Below are positions 32,883 to 44,185 of a DNA stretch of 64,000 nucleotides, one piece after another (positions within the stretch are counted from its first letter, which is position 1; every line of letters starts with the position of its first letter). This stretch comes from Periconia sp. R9002 (taxonomy: Eukaryota > Ascomycota > Dothideomycetes > Pleosporales > Periconiaceae), in NCBI GenBank assembly GCA_023627715.1, contig JAMAHW010000031.1:310001-374000 (forward strand), written 5' to 3'. The notes under the pieces are model-generated. The model made no database searches. It was not told where the DNA came from and saw nothing but the letters and a program-made list of their open reading frames with translations. The position numbers and the translations under genes are program-made.

Positions 32883-34442
32883 TCAACCTTGAACCAGTTT
32901 CTGCGCGCCCTGAGCAAGTACACAAATGGATCTGAGCACGCCCATCTTCGCCCTCTTCGCACCTCCGGACCCCGCAAACCAAAGCCCCGACCCAACAAAA
33001 GCAGCCAGTGTCAACCCCACGACGCCATTCAATATGCTCGCCTGGCGGCGTGCGCGACTCTGCACCTCCGAGTACCGCATATTGCTAAACGTAACGCGCG
33101 AGTACTGTGTAGCCCACCCGGCGCTCGGTAGATACAGGTCCAGCTTCTCCTCGACCCATTTGCGCAGCAGATAGAGCGGCTTCTTGACATCGGTGGCCAT
33201 TTCGTAGTAGTTGCGGAGGGCGAGGTCGTTGATGGTGTGTGCGTCCGGGGTACGTTGCTCGGAATATTCCTTCAGAGCTCTGCTGCGGTCATTTGGGTAT
33301 TTGTTGAGGAATTCGAAGAGGACGCGGATATCTTCTAAGCCGGCGTTCATTCCTTGGCCGTAGAAGGGAACCATGGCGTGTGCGGCGTCGCCAACTATGA
33401 CGCCAGACGAGCCGAAGTGGTAGGGCGAGCACTTGATGGAGATTAAAGGGAGGTGTTGGTTTGAGGTGTATTGTTTGCGTAGTTCTTCTGGAGTGATGAG
33501 AGATGGGACTACGCCGGGGAACTTTTGTTGGAAAAACTCGACAACTTTCCCAGACGCATCGAGCTCCTTAAAGCCTGCCCTCGTGAAGAATAATGTTGCT
33601 GTGAAGCTCTTGTCCAGGTTTGGTAATGCTATGAACATAGACTCGTCTTGGGGCCAAATATGCAGATAGTTTGGTGGTAGGCGGAAATCTCCCGTTGAAC
33701 TCGGTTTTATGAGGAACTGACACCATAGCTTGTCTATGTATTGCTGTTGGTAGCTCATGGGCACAAACTTCATGAGGTGATAACGCACGGCCGAATGGGC
33801 ACCATCAGCGCCAATTAGAAGGTCGAACTTTACTTCGACTTCAGTGCCTCGGACCGGGTCATCGGATTTCCCGTGTCGTTCGAACCAGGCAAGATTCTTC
33901 TTGAAATCGGCGCTGATGAGCTTGTAGTTAAAAAAGAACTTGACATTGGGCATTGCTTCAAGTTTATCTAGAAGGGTTTTGTTCAGACCGGCTCGGTCCA
34001 TTGCAAGAAGACTCTGGGAAAAAATGAGTATTATGTCTTTATTGAACAAAGAGATGATCACCGACCTTGCCACGAGCATCATAGAGTTGAGGAGTTCGTG
34101 TGTACTCGCCATTCTTTTCCAGGTGAATCATGCGGCCATGCATGGGGAAGGTTTCGTTAAGAACCGCATCGGCAAGATCGGGAAGACCCGTTTGGCGGAG
34201 AGAGTTGATGCCACGCTCGGAAAGAGCAAGATTGATGGACTTTGTGGAGTATGCTGAGTTTGTACCTGGTTCACGTACGTCTAGGGGAATTAGCCGGATG
34301 TGGGTTGCATTGTGTAATGAGTCGTGTGAGGCCTACCTGATCTCAATTCATAGACATCGACCTGGTATCCTTGTGCGGCGGCGTAAAGAGCAGCCAGAGA
34401 GCCCACAGGCCCAGCACCTACCACTACCACCTTCTCAGGCAT
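32883..34442 (-). CDS. BNA4: Kynurenine 3-monooxygenase, three exons
   Basis: An FAD- and NADPH-dependent enzyme of the outer mitochondrial membrane that hydroxylates L-kynurenine in NAD+ synthesis from tryptophan. The protein has 483 residues. Exons read downward: 34442-34337, 34280-34066 and 34013-32883; all introns are GT-AG and junctions keep frame. The FAD dinucleotide fold [14 protein letters not shown] is at the extreme N-terminus. Later motifs are [13 protein letters not shown] and [20 protein letters not shown], the FAD ribityl-binding site. Family residues [11 protein letters not shown] near residue 60 fit KMO rather than other hydroxylases. A C-terminal hydrophobic segment ([17 protein letters not shown]) matches the membrane anchor. 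The gene is divergent from MAP1. Confidence 0.96.
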
Positions 34443-35035
34443 TTTCCAGGAGTGGATTTAGATTGCTACAAATGCGAAGACGAGACTATGTAGATAAGTA
34501 GGTGGATCTAGAAAGAAGTGCGGAAGCGGCAAAGATCAATTACATATGCATGTATCCGCGGCCGACAGCGGGATGTGATCAGTCCATGTTCATGGTTTTT
34601 TAATTGAAATGAATGCAGGGCGTGGGAAGATGATGGTAGCTGGTATGAGAGAATGTAGGTGAATAACGAAAGGAAAGAGAGATAAGAAACAAACTAGACG
34701 TATCAATGCATGGATGTACTCGCTCTTCCTCATGACCACGACTACAACATAAGGTTATGCACTAAGTAATGGATGTGGTTTAGACTCATGATGTAAGCGA
34801 GCCCTGTTCAAGTGTGGCACTGTGTGGCGCAATACCGTCGAACCCACCAGCTCCGCGTCGGCATTTCGGTGTTTGCGCCTGTCGTGGGAGGTTTTTGCAT
34901 CGTTTGTAGAACATCCGCAATCGCCTGAGCGCTTATTTTATAAAGACTTCGCCGTTTTCTCCTGACGGTCTAAATCTGAGTTTTCTCCTATACTCACCCG
35001 GGACTATCGCCCATACCTCTACCAAATCCACCGAC
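34443..35035. promoter_or_regulatory. Divergent promoter region of KMO and MAP1
   Basis: A head-to-head intergenic region of 593 bases. TTTTATAAAG at about 34935 lies about 100 bases upstream of the MAP1 start and may be a TATA-like element. No gene is seen. Confidence 0.5.
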
Positions 35036-36420
35036 ATGGCTACCGACGCGCCCGCCACGCGCAAATGTTCCGGTAAGGACTGCGAAAACGACGCAAGTCA
35101 GCTCCAGTGTCCAAACTGCCAGAAACTGGGAAAGGAAAGTTACTTCTGCTCCCAAGACTGTTTCAAGCGCAACTGGGTAACTACCATCCTCTCCCAGTTC
35201 GAATGGTGAGCTCGCTAACACGCATGCGCTCATAGAGTGAACACAAGAAAGCGCACAAGTCACAAAACGGTATTCTCTCCAGCATCATTACTCCTAGTGT
35301 TGTTTCTTACCCGGATCCAGCCACCGGCCACTACAATCCCTTCCCCACCTACCCTTTCACAGGCAGCCTGAGGCCCGTGTACCCTCTTTCCCCAAGGCGC
35401 GAGATTCCCTCCCACATCCAACTTCCCGATTACGCAAAGGACGGCATACCGCGCTCCGAACAAGTGTTTGTCAACAGAAATAAAATCACCGTGCTCGACA
35501 AGAAACAGCAGGATGCCATGCGCAAGGTGTGTCGGTATGCGCGTGAGGTCCTAGACATTGCTGCCCGAGAGGCGAAACCGGGTGTAACGACGGACCACAT
35601 TGACGAAGTGGTTCACAAGGCCTGTGTCGAGCGGAATGTAAGTGCTGTTTGAGCCTCTCAGTGGCCATGGATACTTACATTGTTCTTCAGTCCTATCCGT
35701 CTCCCTTGAATTACTGCCACTTTCCCAAGTCCGTGTGCACGTCTCCAAATGAGGTCATCTGCCACGGTATTCCCGATCAGCGTGTCCTTGTAGACGGGGA
35801 TATTCTTAACATCGATATTTCCCTGTACCATGGTGGATTTCATGCCGATTTGAATGAGACATATTACATTGGTGACAAGGCGCTGGCAGACGCAGATTCG
35901 ATTCGTGTCGTGGAAACTGCACGCGAGTGTTTGGACAAGGCCATTGAAATCGTGAAGCCGGGTATGCTCTTTAGAGATCCAGGCAACGTGATTGAGAAGC
36001 ACGCAAAGAGCCGCGATTGCAGCGTGATCAAGGCGTATTGCGGGCATGGTGTCAACCAGCTTTTCCACTGCGCTCCCAATGTTCCTCACTACGCAAAGAA
36101 CAAGGCAGTTGGGCAAGCGAAGCCAGGTGTTTGCTTCACTATTGAGCCTATGATCGCTCTGGGTACATACAGAGATCAAACTTGGCCAGACGATTGGACT
36201 AGCGTCACCAGGGATGGGATGCGCACCGCGCAATTCGGTGAGTCTTGCACATTGAAACCCACTGGCATGCCTCTCTAACAATGGCATAGAGCACACTCTG
36301 CTTGTGACTGAAGATGGTGTAGAGATTCTCACCGCTAGACTTCCCGACTCACCAGGTGGCCCTGTCCCCATGCCTGCGGCTACGAATGGGGACTCGACTC
36401 AAGCAGCCAGTACTGCTTGA
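35036..36420 (+). CDS. MAP1: Methionine aminopeptidase 1, four exons
   Basis: A cytosolic, ribosome-associated enzyme that removes initiator methionine from nascent proteins. The protein has 406 residues. Exons: 35036-35176, 35236-35637, 35691-36237 and 36290-36420, with GT-AG introns of 52-59 nt and clean junctions. The N-terminal zinc finger (CSGKDCENDASQLQCPNC, then YFCSQDCFKRNW and an EHKKAH) is the C6H2 type seen in eukaryotic MetAP1. The pita-bread catalytic domain shows the metal ligands: ILNIDISLYHGGFHADLNET with two Asp, GHGVNQLFH with His, FTIEPMI with Glu, and the last Glu in the exon 4 junction (EHTLLVTEDG). Identity is firm. Confidence 0.97.
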
Positions 36421-37305
36421 AGAACAAAAGGCTCATGAAGGTTTAGGTTAACAATGAGATGCTTGTTTACACGATAGCAATGAATTATGACGAGGGATCG
36501 AGCGCGCAACAGGGACTCTTCAAACATGCATAGTAGTGGCGTCCAATGATTTTGGTAACAGCCACACGAAACATGTACCTTGGAACGAAAGGAAACGCTT
36601 TATTATCTACTCCGGGTTTACTTGGGATCAAAAAGCAGACAATCTGGCATGGAACATGCGATGGTTGTTTTACATGCAGCTCATCAGTCATTGACACGAG
36701 GATTTTTGCTGATATCATGTGTATTTGGGGGGGTTTGGAAAGGGCACCGGCTTGTCGTCCAGATGTCTTTGTGTATGACATGTGAAACACAAAAACAAAT
36801 AAACAAACAAACAAACAAAAAACCTTCATGTGAAATTGATCAAGTTATCATGATGTAGTTTTGTGTATTACGAACCACTGGGATCATATTGCGGCAAGCG
36901 AGATGCATCAGTAGCTCAAAAGCGCATGGGCCACCTCTGCTGCCCACACGTCCTGGCAGTTCCTGCCTCTTGAGACGTCATCCAAACATTCTCACAGCCT
37001 GCACCTGTCGAACCCCAGCCGTCAACGTGTCACGTCTGAGCTACATTTTCCGTGTCGTGTCGTTCCATCCATCTGATCGAGCCTCCCTTCAACTCTCTCA
37101 CCCACGATACCCCGCCTCTCCAACTTAGCTTTCCGCGCCTAGGCCGCTATCTCCACCGCACGACCGCACGACCGCCGGCCGAATTCAGGCCTGCTCACTC
37201 CCGCCCGCTCGCCGCGCTCGCAATCCCGCTTCTTACGTTGCACACTTGCTTCATACCTCAAACAGCTTCCTACCTGGTCCTAGAAATCCCCATCCACCTC
37301 TCAAA
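36421..37305. other. Intergenic region between MAP1 and ERV14
   Basis: About 885 bases. It contains an AAAC tetranucleotide run at about 36795-36818 and, towards the right, a pyrimidine-rich stretch that looks like the ERV14 promoter and leader. No gene is seen. Confidence 0.55.
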
Positions 37306-37939
37306 ATGTCTGGCGAAGCGTGGCTATACTTGTTGGCGGTGTTGATAAATGCCGTCAACCTCTTCCTCCAGGTCTTCTTCACCATCATGTATAGCGATTT
37401 GGAATGGTGAGTGATGGTCCAGCCTTATTTCTCTCGCCCTCTCCAGAGACGGGAAAGATGCTCTTCTCGCGCATTTGCCTTTTTCCTCACAACATGCTAA
37501 ATTTGCGCCAGCGACTACATTAACCCCATCGACCTTTGCAATCGCCTCAACACCTACATCATCCCCGAAGCTGCTGTCCATGCTTTCTTGACCTTCTTGT
37601 TCCTTATCAACGGATATTGGGTGGCTCTCATTCTAAATCTGCCGCTGCTAGCTTGGAACGGAAAGAAGTAGGCGGCTGTGCCCATCTTTGGAAATGCAAA
37701 GGCTGACATGGATTAGAATCTTCGAGAACCAGCATCTTCTGGATGCCACCGAGATCTTCAGGAAGCTCAATGTTCACAAGAAGGTAAGCCGTGCCCTGGT
37801 CACATACGCGCTGTTTTAAGTTGGCACTGAGGCTAAATCTCCACAGGAATCTTTCATCAAGCTGGGATTCCACTTGATCATGTTCTTCTTCTATCTGTAC
37901 AGCATGATCGTCGCCCTCATTCGTGACGAGTCACACTAG
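37306..37939 (+). CDS. ERV14: ER vesicle cargo receptor Erv14/cornichon, four exons
   Basis: A COPII cargo receptor that recruits transmembrane proteins into ER-derived vesicles. It has 138 residues, the same length I know for yeast Erv14. Exons: 37306-37406, 37512-37667, 37717-37783 and 37847-37939; all junctions keep frame (phases 2, 2, 0). The protein starts [20 protein letters not shown]. Next come [20 protein letters not shown], typical of cornichons, and [21 protein letters not shown]. After a polar loop comes the COPII-binding region ([17 protein letters not shown]), then a last membrane span. There are three hydrophobic segments. Confidence 0.97.
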
Positions 37940-38602
37940 ACGGATTCAATATGATCAGCGAAAGACGCGCCGCATCCAAATACCTTCCGATATGACGGTT
38001 TTGGTTAGATATGCCGTGTCCACTTGGGAAGATGGCTCGAGAGTAAATCTGGTGTAGTGGAAGAGGTGGTGTGGTGTCATCTTGGTAAAGCTGGGGAGTT
38101 AGATAGGGAGGTATACCACACGGATTCGAAGACGTGACGGCTAGGTAACATCGGCATGGAAGAGATGCAAAGGGGCTTTGGGAAGGTTATGATTCGGGGT
38201 ATGTGGAGTCGATACCGCATGATGCTTCTATGGACTATGATAGCGTGTATTCCATGTTGTAAATGACATCAAATAATTATTAGAGTTAGCTCTTACCAAT
38301 TCCAAGATTAATGACCTAAAGTGTTATTCGAAATGCCGTTGTATTGGATCTTCCTCAAGGATTGGTCCTGGCCACACAATCAAATCCAGTTTAAAATACA
38401 TGCCTGTATAATTGATACGTCCCAGGCGATTGGTGACGACTACCAAGGTTCCTAGAGTCACGTGGAATGGTCTGTGCTTGCCCGTCGCATTTGTTGCCTC
38501 TTTACTTCGACAATGTTGAACAACGCTCAACCTAGCCTATTCGTGGTCCTTTCGCAACCAAAGTATTCTCGGCACGCGAATTAGCTCATCATACCATCCG
38601 GT
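37940..38602. other. Intergenic region between ERV14 and PRP17
   Basis: About 660 bases with no supported gene. A short open frame starting at an ATG near 38514 could splice (donor GTGGTC, acceptor TTAG at about 38582) into the PRP17 frame. The donor is weak, so I did not use it. Confidence 0.5.
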
Positions 38603-40084
38603 ATGGCTGGGTACGCAAAAGGCTCCGGGAAAGTCCCCACCGGCTTCGCAGCGGAAACCTTCATCAGCGAATCTACCTTCCGCGACGGACACCGAGCTAT
38701 CGAATCAAACCAGTCCACCAATTCGAAGAAGCGAAAGAGAGAGAATAAAGGCGACTCGAGTATTGTGTCTGGTGCAGGAGCATACAAAGGGCCATGGGCG
38801 AGATACGAGGAGGAACGACCAGACGCAGCCGACGACGACGAATTTGGCAGCGATGAAGAGGTGGAAATAGTTTATGAGGAGGACGAGATAGAGGAGGTTC
38901 CTACAGCAGCACCCGGGAAACTCGCAGGCACAGACTATGCAGACACCGATGCGCGACCAGAGACCAGCGAGTTTGTAGGAAGTCAAGAGTTTGATTACCA
39001 GGGGAGGACATATATGCATATTCCAAACGGTATGTTGACTTCCGAATCTGTTACAAGCTTTGAAACTAACTTTTTCAGATTTGGACATCAAACTGACTGG
39101 CGATCGTGGCGATGTCAAAAACTTCGTCCCTAAAAAACTCATACACACGTACAAATACCATACAAAATCTATTACCCAGGTTCGTTTCTTTCCTGGTAGT
39201 GGTCATCTGCTGCTTTCGGCTTCTGCGGATTCCAAAATCGCACTCTGGGATGTATACCACCAGCGGGAGCTTCTACGGACGTTTTCTGGCCACACCAAGT
39301 CTGTGAATGACATCGACTTCAACCCGGACGGAACACAATTTATCTCCGCAAGCTACGACCGATACATGAAACTATGGGACACAGAGACAGGCAAATGTCT
39401 CAATAAGTTTACTACTGGCAAAACACCACACGTGGTCCGTATCAACCCGAGTATGCCACATGAGTTCCTCGCTGGCATGGCAGACAAGAAAATTATGCAA
39501 TATGATACGCGCAGCGGGGAGATGGTCCAGGAATACGACCACCACTTGGGTCCTGTGAACACCATCACTTTTTGTGATGAGGTATGTGTATGCCCATATG
39601 ATGTCCTGTTCGTGTGCTAACGTGCTATTAGAATCGCCGGTTCATCACCACTTCGGACGATAAGTCCCTCCGCGCATGGGAATATGGTATTCCGGTCCCC
39701 ATCAAATTCATTGCCGAACCATACATGTTTTCCATGGTGCGATCGGCGCCGCATCCTTCAGGAAAATATGTGGCTTTCCAGTCTTCGGATAACCAAATCA
39801 CGGTGTATTCTTCCACTGATCGGTTCCGGCAAAATCGCAAAAAGAGCTATCGTGGCCACAATGTGGCGGGTTATGCGCCTGATGTGGCCATCAGTCCCGA
39901 CGGTCAATACATCAGTTCGGGAGATAGCGGAGGTTTTGTCTGCTTTTGGGACTGGAAGACTTGCAAGATGTGGCATAAGATTCAAGCAAGTGATTCACCA
40001 GTTTTGGCGGTGCAATGGCACCCGCGCGAGACATCCAAGGTCATTACTGGCGATCTCAATGGCGCATTGAAGTTCTGGGATTAG
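38603..40084 (+). CDS. PRP17: Pre-mRNA processing factor 17 (Prp17/Cdc40), three exons
   Basis: A second-step splicing factor of the spliceosome. The protein has 460 residues. Exons: 38603-39029, 39079-39581 and 39632-40084; both introns are GT-AG, about 50 nt. The N-terminal part includes GFAAETFISESTFRDGHRAI and the Prp17-specific YKGPWARYEEE, followed by an acidic run. The C-terminal half is a WD40 propeller with repeats such as LLSASADSKIALWDV, FISASYDRYMKLWDTE and VITGDLNGALKFWD at the end. An in-frame stop lies seven codons before the ATG, supporting this start. Many homologues are longer at the N-terminus, so an upstream exon cannot be excluded. Confidence 0.93.
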
Positions 40085-41812
40085 GCGAAGAGGACGCTGA
40101 ATAAAGAACAGAGATACCAGGGAAAGATTTGGCAGCATTACGATACCCATTCAATATGACTTGACGAGCATGCCCAGCCAGCGACGACTAGAAGCTCGTA
40201 CAGATGCCTTTTTACAGACTAGTTTTCCCTTTGCCGTGCAACTCGAGATGAGATGACTCGACGCTGAGTTCCGAGATTGAGGTGTACACATCGGCAGTCC
40301 AGCTAGCCGTTCTGTCCGCCTGCAGGGCACCGGTGTAACGAGTTGGGATGAGGCCAAGGAGTCAACCGTCTGCGCGCTTGCGCAACCAAACGCTGGCAGC
40401 GATAAAGGCATGTAGCGTCTGAGTAATACTGCCATGCCAAAGGCAGAAGGGTCGAGAAGACAGGCCCAGGAGCCAACAGCCTCGGTCAGCTGCTGGATCA
40501 TGGCCTGGAAATGTTGCCTTACCCAGCTCTTGTTTGCCTTTTCCCTTAGCTTAGCAAGCCTCGGTGTTCGGCCGCGCAATGAATTGTCAGGATAGTGAGA
40601 TTTGTATGTATGCGGGCTGGTGGTGACGCATGCCTGTCATTCATTTTGACTGCACATGGCGTAGACGGCGTGTAGGTAAGTAGGTAGGTGTAGGTAGAAT
40701 GGATACGCGCAGTAGGTTGGTATCGAATCCAGTGTAACCCCTCCCCCTCCATATCTATTCCCGCCCTTGTGCCCTTTCTCGGGACCCCCACAACACAGCC
40801 CTGCGCGCTGCGTCGGTCAGACTCGAGACTCTGTTTTTCTTTGTTCTCCGTCTCCCACTCGCCAGCCTCCTCACCTCTCCCTCATCTCGCGCAGTGCGCA
40901 GTAGGCAACGAAACCGCCATCTGGTGAAGGTCGACGTCGACAACCAGCGATTTCAGGCAGACATTCGGACTCGCCCCCACACCTAACCGCATTGGGCTAT
41001 CCGGTGACTTTGGCATTCACCAGCAACAAGCCCTCCAACAATGCTTCAGCCTGGACGACGTCCATTGTCACGCCTCGTCGACCCCCTCTGACTGGCTCCT
41101 GCCTGATGTGCCTTGCCCTTCGTCCAGTCATCGCCCGGCTCTCTCCGTCTCCTTTCGTCACTCTCGTCGCCATGCTCCTCTCTCCTCCACCGAGCGTGTT
41201 ACCTTCGGTGAACTCAATCAGCGCAATGACTCTTCTCCTTCGCCATGGTTCCTCTCTCGCGGTGCCCTGCCTGCGGCCGCCTCCAATCGTTGCCTCCGCC
41301 TACCCTGTATAGCCACTATGAATCATCAATCGCACGCGCGCAATTCCATCCTCGCTATCCAGGCACCCACGTTTGGCCCTAGGACTTCCCCGAAGAACCT
41401 ACCAGCAAACCAAAGACTCAATCATGGATGGCTATGAGAGTCGCCTCCCGTGCTACCGGCCTCAGCCATCTGCCTGGCCCTATAAATCTTTCTGGCCATT
41501 GACCTTCGGAGCTCTTCTTTTTTGTCTTTCACACCCATCCATTCCACTTCCCAGGCTCTACTCTCTCAGTCTTATATATCTCGCTGTCGTCTTCCTCTCA
41601 GGCTACAGTCATTGCCATCTGATCTCGTGCGAACTTTCAGTCAACCATCTCGTCTCTTGTTACCTCATTCGGCCACCTCGGTCCATTCGACTCATACTTG
41701 ATCACTGCTACCTACTCGCACCCACCCTATAGAGACACCCTATACGAGCTTCGCCACCAACCGTCATTGCTTCAATATCATATCGAACACCTTCAACATC
41801 AATTCTAAAGCC
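40085..41812. other. Long upstream region of the small Ser/Tyr-rich gene
   Basis: About 1.7 kb. The right half (about 41150-41780) is strongly pyrimidine-rich and contains TATAAATC near 41480 and TTATATATC near 41571, features expected of a strongly used promoter and leader. Several open frames of about 100 codons run through the C/T-rich part but look compositional. A GTAGGTA-type microsatellite lies near 40674-40695. Confidence 0.5.
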
Positions 41813-42121
41813 ATGTCTTCTCGCAGCTCCTACGGTTCGTCCTACGACAAGGGCGCATCATACGCCCCTCGCGCTTCCTCCACTACCTCTTCCAGTATGT
41901 TGACTCATTGATTTGCCCTTCTTGCTGTGTACATGTGTATGTTAACAATTCATCCAGCCTACACAAGCTCCTCGACCTCGTCGAATCTATACGCCCCTTC
42001 CGGCTACTCATCACGAAACAATCGCTATGGCAGCAAACCACAGGTGGTTGTCAGCCAGGGCGGCCAGTCCAACGACCCAAACACCAGCACTTCGGCACCC
42101 AACTCCGGCTACTACAACTAG
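41813..42121 (+). CDS. Small Ser/Tyr-rich protein of unknown function, two exons
   Basis: A predicted 81-residue polar protein. Exon 1 is 41813-41894, then a 63-nt intron (GTATGT to CAG), then exon 2 at 41958-42121. It is built mostly of Ser, Tyr, Thr, Asn and Gly (start MSSRSSYGSSYDKG, end SAPNSGYYN). A more specific central patch, SSRNNRYGSKPQVVVSQGGQ, may be the functional part. There is no signal peptide, membrane segment or cysteine. Short proteins of this look occur in other filamentous fungi, but I know no function. The long pyrimidine-rich upstream region and a large empty downstream region suggest a highly expressed gene with long untranslated regions. The gene model rests on the clean splice and frame. 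Confidence 0.6.
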
Positions 42122-44185
42122 TTTGCCATTGTTGTTCTCCCCATTTCCGCCGCTGTGCTTCATTGCACAGCCACGAATGAGGAGGGCGGTTTGTCTCTTG
42201 CAGACAGCTGCCGCAGGGTCTCTTGACCTCCCTTTGCATGTGCTTTGGCGTTTCTTTCTTGGGTACTGGTATGATTAGACGATTGTCATGGCCTCAAGGC
42301 TCACCACTCAACCCCCGTTCCACTCCAATTGGAAGGCTTGAACTCCAGTTCACGGAAGGCCTCACTTGTCTTTGGCTAGTGAGGTCGCCAAGTTGAAGAA
42401 TTCCGAGAACTGCTTCATGCTTCCTCATTCGATGGAACGGGTACTGGAATTTCCTCTTTTACCTATTTCCTTTCTTTTTTTACGCTTTCAACGCGCCATG
42501 AGTCTTTCATTGTTGGGTAGAGCGGCTTCCTTCGTTTTGTTGTATTTGATCTGACACAGTTTGGAATGAACCAACCTCCTCGATCAATCTACGACGAAAC
42601 AACACACCCTCCCCGGATTTTGGCATCTGTCTTAGTAACAATGGGTCTTTTCTCCTTTCTTTCTTTTACTTAGTTAGTCATCACCGTACAGCACACAATC
42701 AAACAATTCACATTACTACATACGGTGCAATTGAGCGTGATGTCTCTCTACCTCATGAACCTAACCTCACGCGCATGACTATCCGTGCGTAGTAACTCAA
42801 CTCCTTTTGCGCACCTGACCCTCTTCCCTATGTAAGTATGTAGGTAGAAACCAAACACCCTCCTCCTCCCAAAACAAAAATAAACATCAACACCGGTATC
42901 GATAAACACCCCCCGACCCTGCCCCGCCCCTTCAAGATAGAGACCCCAAGGTTACGGACTATTCCCTCCATCCAGCTGACGTCGTTATCCCTCTCTACCT
43001 ACATACCCTTGCCTCCGCTTCCTCCGTCCCTCTATGCCCCTTCATCCCTAAATAGAAGTTTTTTCTTTTAAAAAAAAGAGGGGAAAAGAGAGACAAGGTC
43101 AAGGCGTAACGATAAGATAAGGTTTTTTTTAACGACGGCGAGGCCGGTGCCAAGGTCAAGGTCAGGGTTAGGGTCAGGGTGTCTGATCAGGCTGAGGATC
43201 ATCAGGATCAGGATCAGGGGCCGCTCCTTCCTAAAATAAAGAATAAGGGTGAAGTGAGGGATAAATTTGGAAATGGGATTTAAGGTTTTTTTTGTTCTGG
43301 TCTGCGTCTATGTAGTGCTAATCTTAGTTATGTCTATATATATGTAGATGGATGGATAGGGTGGTGTAGAAACGACACTCCACTCCCAAATTTAATGATG
43401 TAGGTAGGTATGTCGTATGCCCACACGCCTTCTGAATCATATCAAAAAAGGCGTGCATTTTCTTCTTTAGACTCGGTCCTCCTCTTCTTCTACAACAAGG
43501 GAAATAAGGAGAAAAACGGAGATTTTAGGTAACTAAAAAAAGAGCTGTCTATATATAAATGAACCTACGCATACACATAAGCAAGCAGATGCAACATTTA
43601 CCACCTCCTCGCAGCGGCAAGATCGCCCGATTCCTACAGCCTCATGCAGGTAGGGCTGGTAGGTAAGCAGGTATGGGGTGGGTGGTTGAAAGACTGGGGC
43701 AAAAATATCTCATAACGATCCACAGCCTTCTTGTGGGTTTCCAAGGTGTTAAGCATGCAGCCAAAAGCGGTATTGTATGTATGTACACGCATGTACCTGG
43801 ACTCATGCAAGGCACCACGCACTTGCATGCGCGTTGGCATGCATGTCTCACTCACATGCGTATGTAGGTGGACCATAAACCTTTTTTTGTATATGAGGTT
43901 TGGATTGGGTGGGAAGATAGTCAGTTCTTGGAAAGGGGAGGCGAAGCAGGGTAAGGTAAGGTATGGGACAAGGCAGGGACAAGGTTTGCGCAAAGTATGC
44001 GTCGAACCGTTTCCCTCCAAAGCTACTGCAGGGAATAACTTGCTGGATTCCTCGCATTGGTATATGCATGTATACTATCATAGAGGAGAAAATCTGGAGT
44101 ATGGGCCAAGACCTCTTTCATCCTCGCCTTTCGATAGGTCAAACAAAACACGGTCAAGGGGATTGAGAAATGTGTCGATTTTTCA
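42122..44185. other. Gene-poor region with simple repeats
   Basis: About 2 kb between the small gene and the hydrolase stop. It contains A and T homopolymers, TATATATG stretches and a hexamer-like array at 43150-43220 listed separately. Palindromic CATGCATG-like runs lie near 43790-43850. Short open frames show no recognisable product. Confidence 0.55.
43150..43220 (+). repeat. Degenerate hexamer array (GGTCAR / GGATCA)
   Basis: Consecutive AAGGTCAAGGTCAGGGT-like units followed by CATCAGGATCAGGATCAGG. One unit by chance reads TTAGGG. The array is imperfect and short. Confidence 0.7.

Noticed and set aside
34013..34112. KMO frame read through intron 2
   Set aside because: The open frame from 34112 includes intron sequence; spliced exons give the conserved GK-SLLAM junction and a complete N-terminus.
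40992..41437. Open frames of about 105-110 codons before the small Ser/Tyr-rich gene
   Set aside because: They run through a C/T-rich leader, overlap in two frames and have composition expected from base bias alone.
43163..43182. Telomere-like TTAGGG
   Set aside because: A single unit inside an imperfect GGTCAR array; not a telomeric tract.
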